Of a DNA stretch of 64,000 nucleotides, positions 62,766 through 64,000 are shown one piece after another. The first letter of the stretch is position 1; each line of letters starts with the position of its first letter. Origin of the DNA: Rhizobium album (GTDB lineage: Bacteria; Pseudomonadota; Alphaproteobacteria; Rhizobiales; Rhizobiaceae); the NCBI RefSeq assembly GCF_003122325.1, contig NZ_QFBC01000018.1:62001-126000 (forward strand). Direction: 5' to 3'. The notes below the pieces were generated by a model. It saw only the letters and a list, made by a program, of their open reading frames with translations. It did no database searches and was not told where the DNA came from. The translations under genes and the position numbers were made by a program.

Positions 62766-64000
62766 ATGATGCAAATGTCTGCCTCGTCGTCACTGGATCT
62801 GCTTGTGGACGATCTCGGACGCTCATCGACGGGTTTCAACGCCTATCATGATCGTTCGGTGACGCCGGGGCGGACGTTTGCGTCCATCAAGCCGTTTTTT
62901 CCCGCATTGGGCATCACCAGGGTCGGCCTGCTGACCGGGCTGGATGTGCTCGATATTCCCGTTGCCTTTGCCACGCGCCCGAACAGCCACACATTGTCGG
63001 TGTTCCAGGGCAAGGGGATAGACAATGACGCGGCGTTGGCCTCCGCGGCCATGGAGGCCGTCGAAACGCGCATAGCGGAAATCGTCCCCGACGATCTGCA
63101 CCTGAAAACCGTGGACGCTATGCGTTCCTCCGGCCGGTCGATGATCGACCTGGCGTCGGTGGCGCGCTGCGTTCCCGACGAGATCACCAGGGCGCCGCTG
63201 CCCTGGTGCCGCGGCTATGACCTCATGTCCGGCCAGGGCGTGGATGTGCCGTGGTGGCTCGTCGGCCTCGATCATCGCGGCACGCGTCCCGCCGGTTTCG
63301 AGCAATCGAGCGATGGCCTTGCATCCGGCAACCGGCCGGCTGAGGCGGTTCTGCACGGCCTCTGCGAACTGGTGGAGCGTGACGCCTGGGCATTGACGCA
63401 GCTGCGGCCCTGGGAGTGGCTGCAGCATGCGCGCATCGATCCCGCCAGCCTGAACGATCCCGTCGTCGATATTCTGCGCGCCCGCATTGCCAGGGCGGGC
63501 ATGGAGCTGTTGCTGCTCGACATGACCACGGATATCGGTGTTCCGGCGTTCCTGGCGGTGATCATCCCCGGCGCCATGGCGGCCCGGTTCGATGCCCGGT
63601 GGACACAGGTTTGCGGCGGCTGCGGCTGCCATCCCGATCCGGTGCGCGCCGCCTTGCGTGCCATCACCGAAGCGGCCCAGAGCCGTTTGACGGCGATCGC
63701 CGGCAGCCGCGACGATTTTTCGCCACGGCTTTATCAGCGCCTCGACGGCGACCAGTCGATGGCTCAGCTTGTGTCGCTCAAGGATTGCTCTTCACGGCCG
63801 TTTCCGCCTGCGGCTGTCGAGCGCCGGCCGGAAACGGTACAGGCGACGATCCGCCGGATCGTCGATCGGCTTGAGGAAAAGGGGATAGGGCAGGTCGTCG
63901 CCGTACCGCTGTCTTCCCCGGATTTTCCCGTTTCGGTGGTTCGGGTGATCGTGCCCGGGCTGGAAGTCGAGATCGTCGGTGACAATATTCAGCTTGGTTT
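62766..64000 (+). CDS. YcaO-domain protein, TfuA-associated type (3' end cut by window)
   Basis: The open frame encodes 411 residues up to the window end with no stop. YcaO enzymes use ATP to phosphorylate a peptide backbone amide, giving azoline or thioamide bonds. The three ATP/Mg signatures are present: ASAAMEAVETRIAE (Ser93, Glu97, Glu100), CELVERDAWA (Glu201, Glu204, Arg205) and ITEAAQSRLTAIAGSRDD (Glu302, Gln305, Arg307). CGGCGCHPDP (283-292) just before the third motif is typical of the YcaO branch that works with TfuA. There is no N-terminal E1-like or RRE domain, as fits that branch. Start ATG at 62766 (second ATG at 62769). TfuA and further genes should follow outside the window. 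Confidence 0.92.
   Translation, partial: MMQMSASSSLDLLVDDLGRSSTGFNAYHDRSVTPGRTFASIKPFFPALGITRVGLLTGLDVLDIPVAFATRPNSHTLSVFQGKGIDNDAALASAAMEAVETRIAEIVPDDLHLKTVDAMRSSGRSMIDLASVARCVPDEITRAPLPWCRGYDLMSGQGVDVPWWLVGLDHRGTRPAGFEQSSDGLASGNRPAEAVLHGLCELVERDAWALTQLRPWEWLQHARIDPASLNDPVVDILRARIARAGMELLLLDMTTDIGVPAFLAVIIPGAMAARFDARWTQVCGGCGCHPDPVRAALRAITEAAQSRLTAIAGSRDDFSPRLYQRLDGDQSMAQLVSLKDCSSRPFPPAAVERRPETVQATIRRIVDRLEEKGIGQVVAVPLSSPDFPVSVVRVIVPGLEVEIVGDNIQLG

Noticed and set aside
63416-63874. A 152-residue frame inside the ycaO gene
   Set aside because: Out-of-frame shadow of ycaO. The YcaO motifs continue through the region in the main frame.

Overview
The window is high-GC DNA with dense, short-spaced operons typical of an alphaproteobacterium. 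The gene content points to Rhizobiaceae (Rhizobium/Agrobacterium/Ensifer group): a complete repABC replication and partition locus, an lpiA-acvB pair, many ABC importers, a phnGHIJKL C-P lyase operon and a yejABEF peptide importer. No rRNA, tRNA, CRISPR array or insertion sequence was recognised. The genus cannot be fixed from the sequence alone.

Layout. 1-2.3 kb: end of a CUT1 sugar ABC importer (permease cut by the window edge, then its binding protein). 2.6-7 kb: an RND efflux pair. 7.2-9.4 kb: a small secreted protein and a DegP-type protease. 9.4-13.4 kb: acvB and lpiA/mprF (lysyl-phosphatidylglycerol hydrolase and synthase). 14-22.7 kb: a sugar or polyol island with a three-gene ABC importer on the plus strand facing a five-gene minus-strand catabolic operon that ends in an RpiR regulator. 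22.9-30.5 kb: a DUF4214 protein, htpG, a solitary tyrosine recombinase, a small protein, an ArsC/Spx-like protein, an Rrf2 regulator, pncB and a ghrA-like reductase. 30.5-36.4 kb: yejABEF. 36.6-42.6 kb: mepA, mgsA, glk, an ABC exporter, dapB and gpmA. 42.6-48.1 kb: phnF divergent from phnGHIJKL. 48.4-53.4 kb: a five-gene Opp/Dpp-type importer. 53.5-55.5 kb: an MFS transporter divergent from a TetR regulator. 55.6-59.3 kb: repABC with an antisense RNA gene between repB and repC. 59.4-60.4 kb: a small unknown gene and a second TetR regulator.

The most interesting part is the right end (60.5-64 kb). A SARP/BTAD-TPR transcription factor is followed by a 43-residue ORF with a good ribosome binding site and, 6 nt later, by a YcaO-domain protein carrying all the ATP-binding signatures and resembling the TfuA-associated branch. 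This is the expected layout of a ribosomally made, post-translationally modified peptide (RiPP) locus. The ORF looks like the precursor and does not resemble a precursor I know. The window ends inside the ycaO gene, so the partner genes (TfuA, exporter) lie outside.

Housekeeping-type genes (dapB, gpmA, glk, pncB, htpG) share the replicon with repABC. This suggests a chromid, or a chromosome fused to a repABC replicon, rather than a dispensable plasmid. Several regulatory elements can be read directly: a palindrome in front of phnG, an inverted repeat in front of repA, a heat-shock-like promoter in front of htpG, paired AT-rich motifs in front of both halves of the sugar island, and a perfect 15-bp hairpin between phnI and phnJ. 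No gap between genes exceeds about 300 bases.
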